64,000 bases of DNA from Sorghum bicolor (taxonomy: Eukaryota; Streptophyta; Magnoliopsida; Poales; Poaceae), in assembly GCF_000003195.3 (NCBI RefSeq), contig NC_012876.2, positions 60,134,407 to 60,198,406 on the forward strand, given 5' to 3'. Both the position numbers and the translations under genes were made by a program. The first letter of the stretch is position 1. Each line of letters opens with the position of its first letter. A model generated the notes under the pieces. The model searched no databases. It saw nothing but the letters and a program-made list of their open reading frames with translations, and was not told the origin of the DNA. This document shows, one piece after another, positions 34,387-45,299 of this stretch.

Positions 34387-36335
34387 TGAAAGCCCTAGTT
34401 TGGTTTTGGATAATTGATGAAACCCTAGTACTAACCTCTATACTAAGTGTGTGTAGACTTAATGAGGTTGGTACATGCCAAGTGATGGAGTAAGTGATGA
34501 TCATGGTGATGATGGTGATGACCACAAGATGATCAAGTGCTCAACTTGGAAAAGAAGAAAGAGAAAAATAAAATCCTATGGAGATCAAGGCAAAGGTATT
34601 GCTTAGGGTTTTGTTTTTGGTGATCAAGACACCATAGAGGGTGTGACCACATTTAGGATAGATAACCGTACTATAAAGAGGGGAATTCTTTGGCTAAGCG
34701 GTTATCAAGTGCCACTAGGTGTTATTGTTCATGTGCATGCATTTAGAACCTAGTGAGCTAACTTAACTCCTTCGAAGAAAATGATTGTGAAATTGCTAAC
34801 ACACGTGCACTTGTTGGTTTACACGTTGTGGTGTTGGCACACTTTGAGAAGGAGGTGGAGTTTGAAGGGTAGAGAGAGGATGGGTTCCTCTCTCCCTCCC
34901 GCCGAGCTTGCGAGGCGGGATTCGGCGCTTTTCGAGAAAATGAAGTGCATATTTTCTATTGCGCCGGTGGCAAAATTTGGAGAAGTCACGGGAGTGTTTC
35001 TCGCTGAGGAACACTCACCGGACGCTGGCTCAGAGGCACCGGACGCTGTGTCTGAGCGTCCGGTGTGCAGGCTGCCTGGCCCAGTTAGGGTAAGGCACCG
35101 GACGATAGGCACCGGACGCTGGCCTGTGCGTCCGGTGGTCCGTGTCCGGTGTGAGGTCCGTTTCGCAGACCTCTCTGGGTGTGAGTCCGGTGAGCACCGG
35201 ACGGTCCGGTGGCTTAGCGTCCGGTGACCCGCAGGTTTGCGGAACTCTCTGCGCATGAGTCCGGTGTGCACCGGACGCGTCCGGTGCCAACCTGCTCAGC
35301 GTTTGGTGCTCTGCAGGTTACCGTTAGACTCTGACACGCGACTGACGTTGGAGCACCGGACGCTGGTGTTGAGCGTCCGGTGCCCCTTTAAGAGCGTCCG
35401 GTGACCCCGTGTTTCGCCCAGTGAAAGAGCCAACGGCTCTATTTGCTTGAGGGGGTATAAATACGTGTTTGGCCGGCTTGGGGCTTACTCTCTTGGCATT
35501 CTAACAGACATAACATCCTTGTGAGCCTAAGCAAACACCTCCCACTCATCTCCTTCATAGATTAAACATCTTTGTGAGATTGGGAGTGATTCCAAGTGCA
35601 TTTGCTTGAGTGATTGCATCTAGTGGCACTTGGGGATCGATTTGGCTGCGGTTTTCTTGTTACTCTTGGTGGTTGCCGCTACCTAGACGGCTTGGAGCAG
35701 CGGAGGAGGATTGGCACGAGTTGGTGATTGTTCGTGGCCATCTCCCGGTGATTGTGAGGGGTCTTGTACCTTCCCCGGCGGAGAGCCGAAAGATAACTCT
35801 AGTGGATTGCTCGTGTCATTGAGTTACCTCACTTGTGGGTGGGTTCTTGTGGTGTCCTAGTGAGGACGAGGTTCGTGCTACACCTCTTAGCCACCGAACC
35901 ACCAAGTGTTGGTCGACACAACGGGGACGTAGCGTGCCGGCAAGCACGTGAACCTCGGGAGAAAAATCGGTGTCTCAATTGTGTTTGATTGGCATTCTCC
36001 CGGTGCTTGATTGTTTATATTGGTGATTGGTTCATCCCCTACACGGCGGTATAAATATCTCATCTTATCTTTATTTACCGCAAACTAGTGTAACTAGTTT
36101 AGTTGCTTACTTTGACTTGTGTAGCTTAGTTCTCTAGTGTAACTTGTAGAGACTTAGTTCTTGTGTGCATAGATATCTTAGCAACTAGAATTGTTGGGTA
36201 GGTGGCTTGCAAACACCCCTTTAGAGCTAGAGCAAAAAGCTTCGCTTTGTTATTTACTAACCTTTTGCTCTAGTGAGTTTGTAGAATTTTTAAATAGGCT
36301 ATTCACCCCCCCTCTAGCCATATTAGGACCTTTCA
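34387..36335 (+). mobile_element. Solo LTR of a Copia-type (SIRE/Opie-like) retrotransposon
   Basis: The 1,949-bp sequence starts TGAAAGCCCTAG and ends TTAGGACCTTTCA, giving the inverted TGAAAG/CTTTCA ends of an LTR. A perfect 5-bp duplication ATCTC flanks it (34382-34386 and 36336-36340). No internal domain is present, so recombination between two LTRs removed the rest. A likely promoter, GGTATAAATACG, is at 35454-35465. Upstream of it, 35015-35403, CACCGGAC/GTCCGGTG motifs are densely clustered. The right end, AATAGGCTATTCACCCCCCC, is typical of this grass LTR class. Confidence 0.92.
35015..35403. repeat. Clustered CACCGGAC / GTCCGGTG motifs in the LTR
   Basis: About 16 occurrences of the 8-mer or its complement in under 400 bp, several as close inverted pairs (for example GTGCACCGGACGCGTCCGGT). 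Position relative to the TATA box makes an enhancer-like role in the LTR promoter possible; this is inference. Confidence 0.75.
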
Positions 36336-36340
36336 ATCTC

Positions 36341-39300
36341 GTATATTTCCATGTGGATACGATACTTGGAATACTTTTAAGTGAAAGCTCTTTGCCACAA
36401 AGCATGGCGAGAATGGGATCGAGGGAGTAGTAGTGAGCATCTGCTGCTTACGACACCATCCCGACAGATTAACCGAGCAGAGCGGACAAGCTAGACTCAG
36501 GGGCAAGATGGGCCAAGGTACGACGTACGACCCAATTGTTAAATAATATAAAATAATTAATTTTTTTAATTGGTTTGAGATTCATGCTATTTTTAGAAAA
36601 GGTACCGCAGTAGTTCCCTTTTCTATTTACTCGTGCGTTGCTACGGGAGCAAATAGATGTTTGTAGAAAATGAGCATTTTGTTATATTTATTTGTGTTTT
36701 ATCCTTTTTATTAAATTTGATAATTTTTAAGCTTTTAAAACTGACTTTGAAGGAGACTGTCCATATATAGTTTATATACATGCTCTTAGACTTTTTAGGA
36801 TTTTTATTTCACGCGCAATGGCACCTTATACTCTCTAGTTGAAATGAGCCTAATAAATTTTTGAATTATAATTTCTAGATTTGATTTTGATTTTGATTTT
36901 ATATAGATTGTATAAGTTTCTGTCAATTTGTGCATTGTTCGTGAAAAGATAAGAAGCTAACAATACATTTTTTATTGGTAAGCCGAAGTCTATGTAAATA
37001 TTGAGATTGATTTTTATTGTGCGTTGCAAAAAAGCATCAAATGGCCATAGAAAGTTATGACATAATGTTACATTCTATTTATAGTTATGTTTTTTATAAA
37101 ATTTAAAGTCCATAATTTATTTTATTGATAACCATGACATCTATAGTATTAGATAGTTAATATTTAAAATAATATGTAGCTTGGAGACATATTTATTTAA
37201 TAATAAAAATAGAAATTAGTCAAACCTTCTCTTACTTTAATATTATCTCTTAATATACCTTAGTATTATATTAAAACATGAGAAGTTTGTTGGTAGCTTT
37301 ATTTATTTATTTAGATTAGGATTTCTATGAAATAAGATATATCAGTTAAATGTATGTAGATTATAAACACATAGGTTAAATGTATGTAGATTATAAATAC
37401 ATGGACTTATAAAGTGTTCATATGACATAACAACATACCATGCAATGCAAAGGTAATGGAAGCGTCCTCAAGTATAAATTTAGTTAAATTAGTAAATCAC
37501 TGAGATATACAGGAATTGTGCTAAAACTTTTACCACAAATCAAGCATCACATTAAATAGGCTATTATAAAATTTTCATAATAATTGGAGCAAGATAACTA
37601 TAATTTTAGTTTTACACTAAAAAGCATAGGCAAACATCTACCAACAAAAAAATATACTAAAACTTGTGATATTTTTTGTTTACTATATGGATCTAAATAT
37701 GTGGAGCTGAACAAAATTTTGTAATTTTTAGATTTTTCTATGAATTACTATATATTTATTAATTTTTATAGGAGATTTTGTATTAGGAACCCTAAAAAAA
37801 CTTTTATTTTTTTTCTCTTCCAGTAGTATATGTACGGGCCGACTGTGGATGCGGTCGGTTAGATTGGCTGATAAATTTGCACTTAGGCCTCTGTACTTTT
37901 TTTATTTTTAACATATAAGGAGATTTTATATTAGGAAGTAGGAACCCTAGAAAAGCTTCTATTCTTTTTTTCCTCCTCTACAACGTACCAGCGCCGATTC
38001 TAGAGAAGCGGACATGGCGGACAGGCAGGCAGAAAAAGTATCGGCAGACTGAAATTTTTCTCGATCTTTATTCTTCTTCGTGTGCTGGCTGGTCCAAGAT
38101 GAAATGAAAAAAGAAATTGTATTTTTATCACCCATTGTCAGCCTCATGATGTCCCCTCTATGATTCAGCTCGACTAGCGTTTCCTCGAAAAATAATAGAA
38201 AAAATAAAAAAATCTGTTGTAGCCCAAATGAATGGTTTCCTCAGCTTTGGGCTCAGCTCGTCGCCCTCGCCTTAAACCTTGCGACATAGCTCGGCCCACT
38301 GAAGCAGAGTTGGCAAAGGCCGTGACGCTCAACATACTACTAGCATATACTTTGCGTGTGCTACCGTGCTGTACTGCTGTTACTAGTTTTACCAGATGCA
38401 CCCAACGAGTGCAACAAGAAGCATCCAGTACGCCGGCTGCTGAGAACAGGTGGTCTCAAAGCAATGCAACAGCCAAAACTCGTCATGGAAAGGGGACAGA
38501 GCTATACTAGCTGCTACTAGCATCTTCCGCGGCAGCTAGTCGACATACAACTGCTAGCTCCCATGTGCAAATTGAGCTACCTGGCCGGCTGTATTCGATT
38601 CCCTTCTGGAAAGGAAGAAAGAGGCAGTAAAATTATTGCTAACTAGACAACTAGTGAATCTTGTGTGGTGGATGCACTAGCTACTTAACGATCATCTCAT
38701 GGCTAACGCCGAGACATGCATGCATACAAACAATCGTGAAGATTTCCTGCATATATATTTATATATATACTCGTGATTCGGTAGTTCTGAATCAGGATTC
38801 AGAACAGTCATCGGTGATCGGGCGTGTGTCATGTTGTTCACATTTCCCCCTCTAGATAGTAGAGACAGTTTACAAGCATGCATTGAAGAGTTGAGAATAC
38901 CAATATAATTCTTCTTGTTCTTTTAATTTGTTTGTTTATGCTTACCACCATGCGCAACCAGAGTTGACTTGTGCTGATAACATTGTACTGTTAATAGTGT
39001 TTTATGATTATTATATATATGGTCATTAGTTGGTACTACTCCTATATGCATGCATGGCAGCGCTTAGATACTTAAAAACATGTTCTGATGAGCCACAACA
39101 AGACGTGCTGAACCAATGCAAATAATTCTGTTTCAGGCAAATGGAGAGAAGAAAAAAAAATTAATACTGATCTGGTGTCAATGATATGCAGTCGGTCCCA
39201 ATGCAAGCAGAGGCAGGACAGGTTCCTCCTTGCCCCCATGTGAGTGTGACTAAGTGATTCATATGCGTAGTATTCAGTAGTTCCATCAGCTGACCTGACG

Positions 39301-40953
39301 ATGTATTGTACTAGTATGTACCACAAAATAATTGAAGTCCTATTGGATTCTTGATAAACAAGACCAAACACACTCAGGAAAAAGAAGCAAGACATGGATG
39401 GCTGTACTACCACTACTACCATCACCAAGTGTAATAATCAAGTTAGTTTTTTGGCTTTTTGCCGTGATTACTAGACAGGTGATGACAGGATACGCCTGCC
39501 CTGCTGATTGCCGAACCCAGAAGTAAGTGACTACAGCATGTGAACAAGTAGTATCCGATCCTGTTTGCTGCTGGATGTGTCGCCTTGCATTGATTCCTTG
39601 TTTTGTTTGCAGAAGCAGCAACACGCCCACGAAAGCAATTGCATGTCCTTTCCTGTTTGCAGATATATGGCGTCGGTGGATGAATAAATTGCATGATGCA
39701 TGCCGGCTCTTCTTCTAAAAAATACTACATTTTCTTTCTTTCTTTCTTTCTTTCTTTCTTTAAAAAAAAACAGAATAATCCTGGCCCCTACAAACCTTTC
39801 ACGGCCAAATATATACACCAAATTTAGGACAATCATTACACTGATCTTCTTTGGCAATTCTTGCACAACACCATCTTTAATTTTCATTCTTGCATTTCAA
39901 AAATCTTGCAGTTGCAGAACAGGTACAAACAGAAGGGGGTCGGCCCGGCAGGGAAGAAGCGCATGTACATGTGCAGGAAATTAGGTGCAAGAGAGCTTTC
40001 GTACGTGCCTCTCTTGGATCTAAACCACAACACACTCGACTAATCATTTCTTGATATTCCGGGTTGTTTGTCTCATTAGTCATATACTACAGGCATACGT
40101 ATATATATGCATGCACACCTTCACCTGTTGTCTCCGTCACATACTCACATGGGCAAAGCAAGTACTGAGTGCTCACCCTTAACTTGCTTTCATTAATTAA
40201 TACTAGAGTTTGAGTCCAAATCATTGCAACACTAATGTAGCAGTAGTGGTGGCTAGAGTTTTAAATTAAAGGGGGTGCTTCTTAATCACATGTCAAAAGG
40301 GCAGGGTTTGGGATGCAAAGCTCAAATTAAAGACAACTAGTCTTCCCAGCGGCCAGTACTGTGTAAAGAGAGAGGCCCCTGCCCCTGCTGCTGCCTACTG
40401 GTGTTAGTGTTAGGCACCGCATGAAGCAAAAGGTGAAAGGAAAAAAGAAATAAAGACAAGAGATATGCTGGAACTGGATTTTTTTTAACAGTAGCCTGTT
40501 CGCTGCACAATGGCCTGCTTTGGCCATCCCATCGCCCCCATGTGGCAGTGGCGCCATGAACAGCTACTCTGCTTTGCCTAGTCTTCAGTTAGGAGGAGTA
40601 CTTATGTTTTGCTTAGCAACAGAACAAGAACCCTCGATTTACTGTACTTACTACTCCCTATAGAGTTGAAGTTTTAAGGTGTTATTGGACAATAAACCAA
40701 ATAGACCAACCTATAGAAAAGTTCAGTCTCGGCTGCTAACAATTTGTTTTTGCTAACCAAGGACTGGATTTCAGGTGCACATGGATCGGACATGGGCAGG
40801 CACAGGCACAGGCAGAGGCACAGCACATGAGACTATGAGAGGGAGCGAGACCCCAGAAACTGATGAATGAAGGATGGTGCCCACGGCCACGGCTAGGCGA
40901 TCGAGTCGAGTCCATCATTAGTGTCAGTGACCCCATTTCACTAGTAGCATTTG
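36341..40953. other. Large gene-free interval
   Basis: No supported gene. 36500-37950 is very AT-rich. A CTCGTGCGTTGCTACGGGAG motif at 36630-36649 recalls a Helitron end hairpin, reversed, but CTAG is missing. A GGAGATTTTRTATTAGGAA motif recurs near 37771 and 37918. A (TTTC)n microsatellite lies at 39731-39761. The 38-40.9 kb part is less AT-rich but shows no frame longer than about 120 codons with a recognisable domain. Confidence 0.45.
39731..39761. repeat. (TTTC)n microsatellite
   Basis: About seven and a half TTTC units followed by an A-run. Confidence 0.95.
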
Positions 40954-41196
40954 GGCCTTGTTTAGTTCCGAAAAAATTTAGGATTTCGCTACTGTACTAC
41001 TTTCGTTTTTATTTGACAAATATTGTCCAATTATAAACTAATTAGGATCAAAAGATTTATCTCGATATTTACAGACAAACTGTGTAATTAATTTTTATTT
41101 TCGTCTATATTTAATGCTTTATGCATGTGCCACAAGATTCGATGTGACGTGAAATTTTGAAAATTTTTTGGATTTCGAGGTGAACTACACAAGGCC
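40954..41196 (+). mobile_element. MITE family G, copy E
   Basis: GGCCTTGTTTAGTTCC on the left, CACAAGGCC on the right, with a perfect TTG duplication (40951-40953 and 41197-41199). Confidence 0.9.
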
Positions 41197-41199
41197 TTG

Positions 41200-42299
41200 G
41201 TTGGACGGTTTAAAATTAGCCCCACACCACGCCACAAACACGAACACAAGCAAAAAGGTGACACTAGGACGTATGTGTACGTAGTAGCACGTAGCAATAC
41301 AACTGCTGATAACAGTGGCAGGAGCAGTATGAAGGTAGCTTCAGCCTCAAATTCCACTCATCACTCTCCTGCTCCTTCAGCTTGGTGGTGGTGTACTGGT
41401 GTGGTGTCGTTGAGAGAATTGAGATCCAGGCCCTCCCCATCTCCCCGGACTCCGGGAGCTCATCGTCATCGAGGCAGAGAAGAGAGAACCCAAGCATCCA
41501 AAAAGCCATCTTAATCCAAAAGCAAAAGGGAAAGCAACGCAGCACGACGCCAGTCAGCTGAATCGCTTCGCTTGTCACTCCACTCGCAATTCGTGTCATC
41601 AATCCATCGTCTTCCTCCTCCTCACTCTCACGCATGCAGCCGGAGCACGCTTTTCACCCCGGCCGTCTTCGCCAACACGACTCCAGTCCAGTCACGCTCC
41701 GTCCACCTTTCTCCGGCATCTCCCTGGTCGTCCGTCCGGAGCAATCGGGCCGGGGACGCCTCGCTGGAGGGACGTGCGAGTTGGTGGTGGCTACGAGGAC
41801 ACGACACGAGAGGGCGGCCTGGGAAAGCGTCGAGCCGCGGGAGCCCCCCCTCGTCAGCAACAGTGCCGGCTCATGTTACAGTCCCATCGCGTCGTGCACC
41901 AACATGCCGCTGCCGCCGCCGCTCGGCTGCTCCATTATTTCCGCCATCATCATCTCCTTCCTAATCACTCGTCTCGTCTCATCAGCTGCTGACCTCTCCT
42001 ACCCTCGTTCCCAGCAGGCAGCTTTGCTCTTGTGTTCGCATTGCCTTGCCTTGCACCCCTCCCCTGCCGCAGTGCGGCTCCCTCCTCCCCCCTCCGTCCG
42101 GGGAGCTCTCCCGCCCGCTCCATTTAATTACTGACTGATTTCCTTCTCCTTCCGACCTTCCCCCCCCCCCCCCCCATTCGCTTTCTTGTTTCTTCTTCCA
42201 TTCTTCCATCCCATCCGTACCAGCCCAGCCGCCGGTGCCCAGGGTTCCGGTTCCATGCCCAGCGCCGTGTGATCTGATCCGCGGCGCGCCCATTCGCGA
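41200..42299 (+). promoter_or_regulatory. Upstream region and leader of the SOSEKI gene
   Basis: GC-rich, pyrimidine-rich DNA in the last 600 bp, with a C16 run at 42160-42175 (about 125 bp before the ATG). The frames here are compositional. I cannot place the transcription start. Confidence 0.4.
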
Positions 42300-45299
42300 A
42301 TGGCTCCTCCAGCCGGGGCAGGGGCGGAGGGGAGGCCGGCGCGGCGGCGCGGAAACGGCACAGGCACCGGCACGGGCACGGGCACCAGCCCTGGACGCAA
42401 CAAGGTGTGGGTCGAGCCGCCGGGCAAGAGCCACCACCACCACCAGACTCCGGCGCGGTCGCCGCCCCCGGCCCCGGCCCCATCCCCGACAGCGGCGGCG
42501 GCCAAGAGGGTGGCCGTGGTGTACTACCTCTGCCGCAACCGCCACCTGGAGCACCCGCACTTCATCGAGGTGCCGCTCGCCGCCCCGGAGGAAGGTCTCT
42601 ACCTGCGAGGTCAGTCAGTCACTCATCCCTCCCTCAATAAAGGCGCGCGGCGCCGCGCCGCCTTCCGCTTCCGGCTCGGTCCAAATTCGCCATAAACTCG
42701 CTCGCCGTGCGTACCAACAACGAGTTAGCTGATGATGCGATTCGCGTTAATGGGCGTTGCCCGCTGCAGATGTGGTTAACCGCCTCAACGTCCTGCGGGG
42801 GAAGGGCATGGCCTCCATGTATTCATGGTCCTGCAAGAGGTACACTCCTGCCGCACTTCGCAATCCAGTTCCAACCTTTAGTTTGCTTTGTCTGATCCCT
42901 CCGGCCTGCTGATGTATTCTACTCTATCGCGTTGCCAGGAGCTACAAGAACGGCTTCGTGTGGCACGACCTGTCCGACGACGATCTGGTGCTCCCCGCGC
43001 AGGGCAACGAGTACATCCTCAAGGGCTCCGAGCTCCTTGACCGCTCGCCGCCGCCAGGTTTCTCGACGATTGATTCTCTCTGTGACAGTGTGTGTGGCCT
43101 GTGAATGTATTGTTTTCATCAGATCTTGGTCCAATTCGTGCTTGTGCTTTTCTTGTTTCAGATCGGCTGGAGAATGGCGCTAGCAACCCAAAGGTGGAGG
43201 GCCTGAAGCACTGCAAGGAAGAGTCCCCACAGTCGCGGGGCTCGCAAGAAGGATGCTCCTCGTCGTCGTCGCCCTCCGCCACTGGCAAGGAGATCTCACC
43301 TCCGCCTGTCACTCCACGGCCACAGCAGCAGGCGCAGTCAGCAGCACTGCCGTCATCGTCGGCTTCCACCAACCACGAGGATGACCTCAGCCGGACCGCG
43401 CATTCAGGCTCGTCCGGCAACCAGTCCCCTGAACCTGCAGGGAGAAACGCTCCACTGTCAGAGGCAAGCTCCCCAGGACCTTCGGAGTACAGAGTCTGCC
43501 GACCCATCGGGGCTCAGGATGCCGCCACACAAACAGATGTTAGCGAGAGGGATGTTGCTGCTGAACACCATTCTCGCGTGGCGGGAGTGTCCATGGATAC
43601 GTCGTCGGATGCTGAGATTCAGGAATTTCATCAGAGGAGCTCGATGCTGTCGCCAAAGGTACCTGAGATCGTTCAGGAGTCGCCGGCTGTGTGTTCCTCT
43701 GATGCTTCGCCTGGTGGCAGAGTTGAGACCCTGGAGTCCCTGATAAGAGCAGAAGCCAGTAGGAGGAGTAGCTTTAGGACGCTAGAGGCGGAACACATGC
43801 TTGGCCCGATGGGTGTGAAACTGAAGCCGGCGAATTTGCTGATGCAGATCATCACTTGTGGGTCTATATCTGTGAAAGAACACCGAGGCTTTGGGTTCAT
43901 CCCAACGTACAGGCCTCGGTTTACACAGGTTGAGTTCCCTTCTCCAGTGTTCTCCACTCCTGTGGCGTTGCGACACCTTGACAAAATCCCTTGTAATACA
44001 AGAACAGTTGGGATGAGAGCTCCAGAGTCCGAATGTTTCAGCGGCAGCTTGGTTGAGACCAAGAAGCAGGATGAGCCAGGGAGAGGAATCAGCTCACTCA
44101 AACGGTCATCGTCTTATGATGAGGACAGGTACAGTATACAATACTAGCACAGATCATTCTCAGCTACTAATCTTGGACTATGGTGCCAGTAAGAATGATG
44201 CGTGATTTTATCATGATAGTGTAGCGGCCCCTAGGGGGGTTCCCACACCGTTAATTTCTTAATCCCTGGTGAGGATGCTGGCTAGATTCCTTAGCATGTA
44301 ATCATGTATGCCTGGATGGTTTGAACCGGTCTGCAGGAAACATGCTTGTTCACCCCTAGCGTAGCCTATCATGCCTCATTATCTTCTGATCAGTAGTTAC
44401 TGTATTTTTTTTCATTTCATATCTGAAGTCATATTCGTTAGTCACACTCAATGTTGGGTGCTAACTAGTTGCATTAATATTGGGTGCTAAAAACTCAAGT
44501 CAATTTCTTATGTCTTCATTCTATGTTATGATAGTATCCTAGACTAGAGATATAGAAGAAGATCAGAGACTCCAACAATAAGATGCTTGAATAAAAATGG
44601 TGTAATTACTTTGCGTTGTTACTTTAGATGTCAAACTGAACATGGTATCTGCAATGTGTTACTAAATTCTGTCCAAGCTAGAAATTTGCAGACTATCACT
44701 TTATTCTTCAGTATTGTTTTTATGTTGCTCAAGCAATTCTATGTGGGTCTCGCAAAAAAAAAAGGCTAGGACTTGGTTGGTACCGCTGGGTGTATTGAAT
44801 TTTGACCAGTGCTTCCTTTGAACATTTTTCAGAGTTTATAGAGCAGCACATTCCAAAAGTGATACAGAAAGCTCTTGTGAGTCGGGTAGTTTCAGGTGTC
44901 TTCCACAGACTATCAGAATCATATCATGTAAGCAGTCGAGGAATGGAACAATACTCTCCCCTGTCTCTGATGTGAGAAACAGCTCTAGTCAACAAGAATA
45001 TAGTACTAGATCCTCGCCACTGGGTTCATCAAAGAGTGCAAGCAATAGGATGACTGATCCATCACTGGGTAAACTATCTTCTGCGAGGGTAGAGTCATTC
45101 CACGAGGACAAGGACGTGATCAAGATCGAAGAAAGTTGAGTTGCCTCTCACTGTTCTCATATGTCCATCTACTGGTTTTGTTTGTGGATACTGACAAAAT
45201 AAACTGTTTTAAAACTGCAGGCTTCCTTCCGGAGCTCGGGTTATAATCCAGTCTGCGCCTTTGTGTGAAGAAAGTGATGACAGCAATGAATCACTGTAA
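42300..45299 (+). CDS. SOK: SOSEKI (DUF966) polarity protein
   Basis: Exons 42300-42609, 42770-42839, 42939-43057, 43162-44128, 44833-45134 or 45135, and 45221-45299; about 615 residues if the conserved last exon is used. SOSEKI proteins are plant proteins that gather at cell edges and polymerise through an N-terminal DIX-like domain. That domain is clear at about residues 70-165: KRVAVVYYLCRNRHLEHPHF, EVPLAAPEEGLYLRGDVVNR, LNVLRGKGMASMYSWSCKRS and FVWHDLSDDDLVLPAQGNEY. The long Ser/Pro-rich remainder has the conserved patch EHRGFGFIPTYRPRFTQVEF. The last donor is odd: GT at 45135-45136 gives a frame that stops at 45244-45246 (597 residues). The conserved-looking reading LPSGARVIIQS needs one more G in exon 5, where the next intron bases would be TT. 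The gene is either slightly broken or uses a different acceptor. Confidence 0.92.

Noticed and set aside
34781..35290. Frames of 86-150 codons inside the solo LTR
   Set aside because: They are translations of the CACCGGAC cluster; no retroviral-type domain is present.
39985..40020. Possible microRNA hairpin (CAAGAGAG paired with CTCTCTTG)
   Set aside because: The stem is only 8 bp with a 14-base loop and does not match a known miRNA.
42160..42175. C16 run as a regulatory element
   Set aside because: Homopolymers in pyrimidine-rich leaders are common and prone to sequencing error; no further support.
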